Shown: piece after piece, positions 63,548 to 64,000 of the stretch
Numbering within the stretch: the first letter of the stretch is position 1
Layout of the letters: each line of letters starts with the position of its first letter
Source of the DNA: Utricularia gibba
Lineage: Eukaryota > Streptophyta > Magnoliopsida > Lamiales > Lentibulariaceae
Length of the DNA: 64,000 nucleotides
Direction of reading: 5' to 3'
Assembly: GCA_002189035.1 (NCBI GenBank)
Contig: CM007991.1
Location: forward strand, 2,790,001-2,854,000
Translations under genes and position numbers: made by a program
Notes under the pieces: generated by a model
Told to the model about the DNA's origin: nothing
What the model saw: the letters and a program-made list of their open reading frames with translations, nothing else
Databases searched by the model: none

Positions 63548-64000
63548 CTAGTTTATGCCACTTGAGCACAAGACTCCCGGAAGGATCCTTCCTAGGCACT
63601 TGCTTCATCACAACTCTGGTCTACGGAAGAGTCTGACAGGGTGAAGGATAGAAAAAAAAGGCACAGCAAAGCAACATGCTCTCAAGTGTATTTACTGGAG
63701 AATCCATTAAGAGAAAAAGGGATAACATTTTGCGTAGCAAATGAACCCTCTGTCCCATCTTCTCTTACCTCTTCTAAGAGGGATCGGAATGGGAAGTACA
63801 TAAACGAAGATTTACATTCTCATGTTGTAAAAATACAGAAAGCCGCACTGCTGACCTCAGATGGATTCAGCAACTCTTACCTACGTCGATGCTATCAGCA
63901 GAAGCCACAACTGCCGTGCCTTTGTCTTTATGTAGGTAATAGCCACTTTTGAGAGGCAGGAATCTGAGACCTGCAAAAGTCAGCAGCCCAACTGCCAACC
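63548..64000. other. 3' flank, no gene seen
   Basis: A short frame at 63641-63952 has no recognisable domain and probably lies in the 3' untranslated region of the peptide gene or in spacer. Confidence 0.45.

Overview
The window is nuclear DNA from a flowering plant. Evidence: densely spaced genes with many short GT-AG introns, AT-rich intergenic DNA, and land-plant families (ent-kaurene oxidase CYP701A, BES1/BZR1, INDETERMINATE-domain zinc finger, ZF-HD, S1-group bZIP with its sucrose-control uORF, exocyst SEC3 of plant type). Cytosolic-type tRNA genes and a plant-style polycistronic C/D snoRNA cluster agree. I cannot narrow the species further. All family names come from reading the translations and from memory; no search was run.

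Layout. 0-10 kb: TGS1 (minus, runs off the left edge), a secreted alpha-amylase, a DEM/CYPRO4 (VID27-like) gene and a membrane-anchored sulfotransferase-fold protein. 9.6-14.1 kb: a 15-exon membrane metallophosphoesterase (minus). 16-20.7 kb: a short MIP1-type leucine-zipper gene, a serpin and ent-kaurene oxidase. 22-31.3 kb: a membrane protein of unknown function and the 23-exon SEC3. 32-39 kb: a SAP30-like co-repressor subunit (AFR), a BES1/BZR1 factor and an IDD zinc finger. 39-45.4 kb: AT-rich DNA, then a region without convincing proteins that holds at least four box C/D snoRNAs behind a TATA/site II/telo-box promoter, a second similar promoter-like segment, and a tRNA-derived element. 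45.4-51 kb: a thylakoid-targeted protein, initiator tRNA-Met and a HAD-type 5'-nucleotidase. 53-60.8 kb: ZF-HD gene, tRNA-Ala, a long gene-poor stretch with one microRNA-like hairpin, the S1 bZIP with its uORF, and a TLC-domain gene. 61-64 kb: thioredoxin h, tRNA-Glu and a small secreted-peptide candidate.

The genes do not form one pathway; this is ordinary plant gene order. Two things stand out. First, the snoRNA cluster: each member has C and D boxes, a terminal stem and a guide of 11-13 nt that matches conserved 18S or 25S rRNA. Second, at least nine single-base frameshifts in eight otherwise well-conserved genes, every one fixed by adding one G or C to an existing G/C run. That pattern points to homopolymer consensus errors rather than eight pseudogenes, and anyone using predicted proteins from this window should correct for it.
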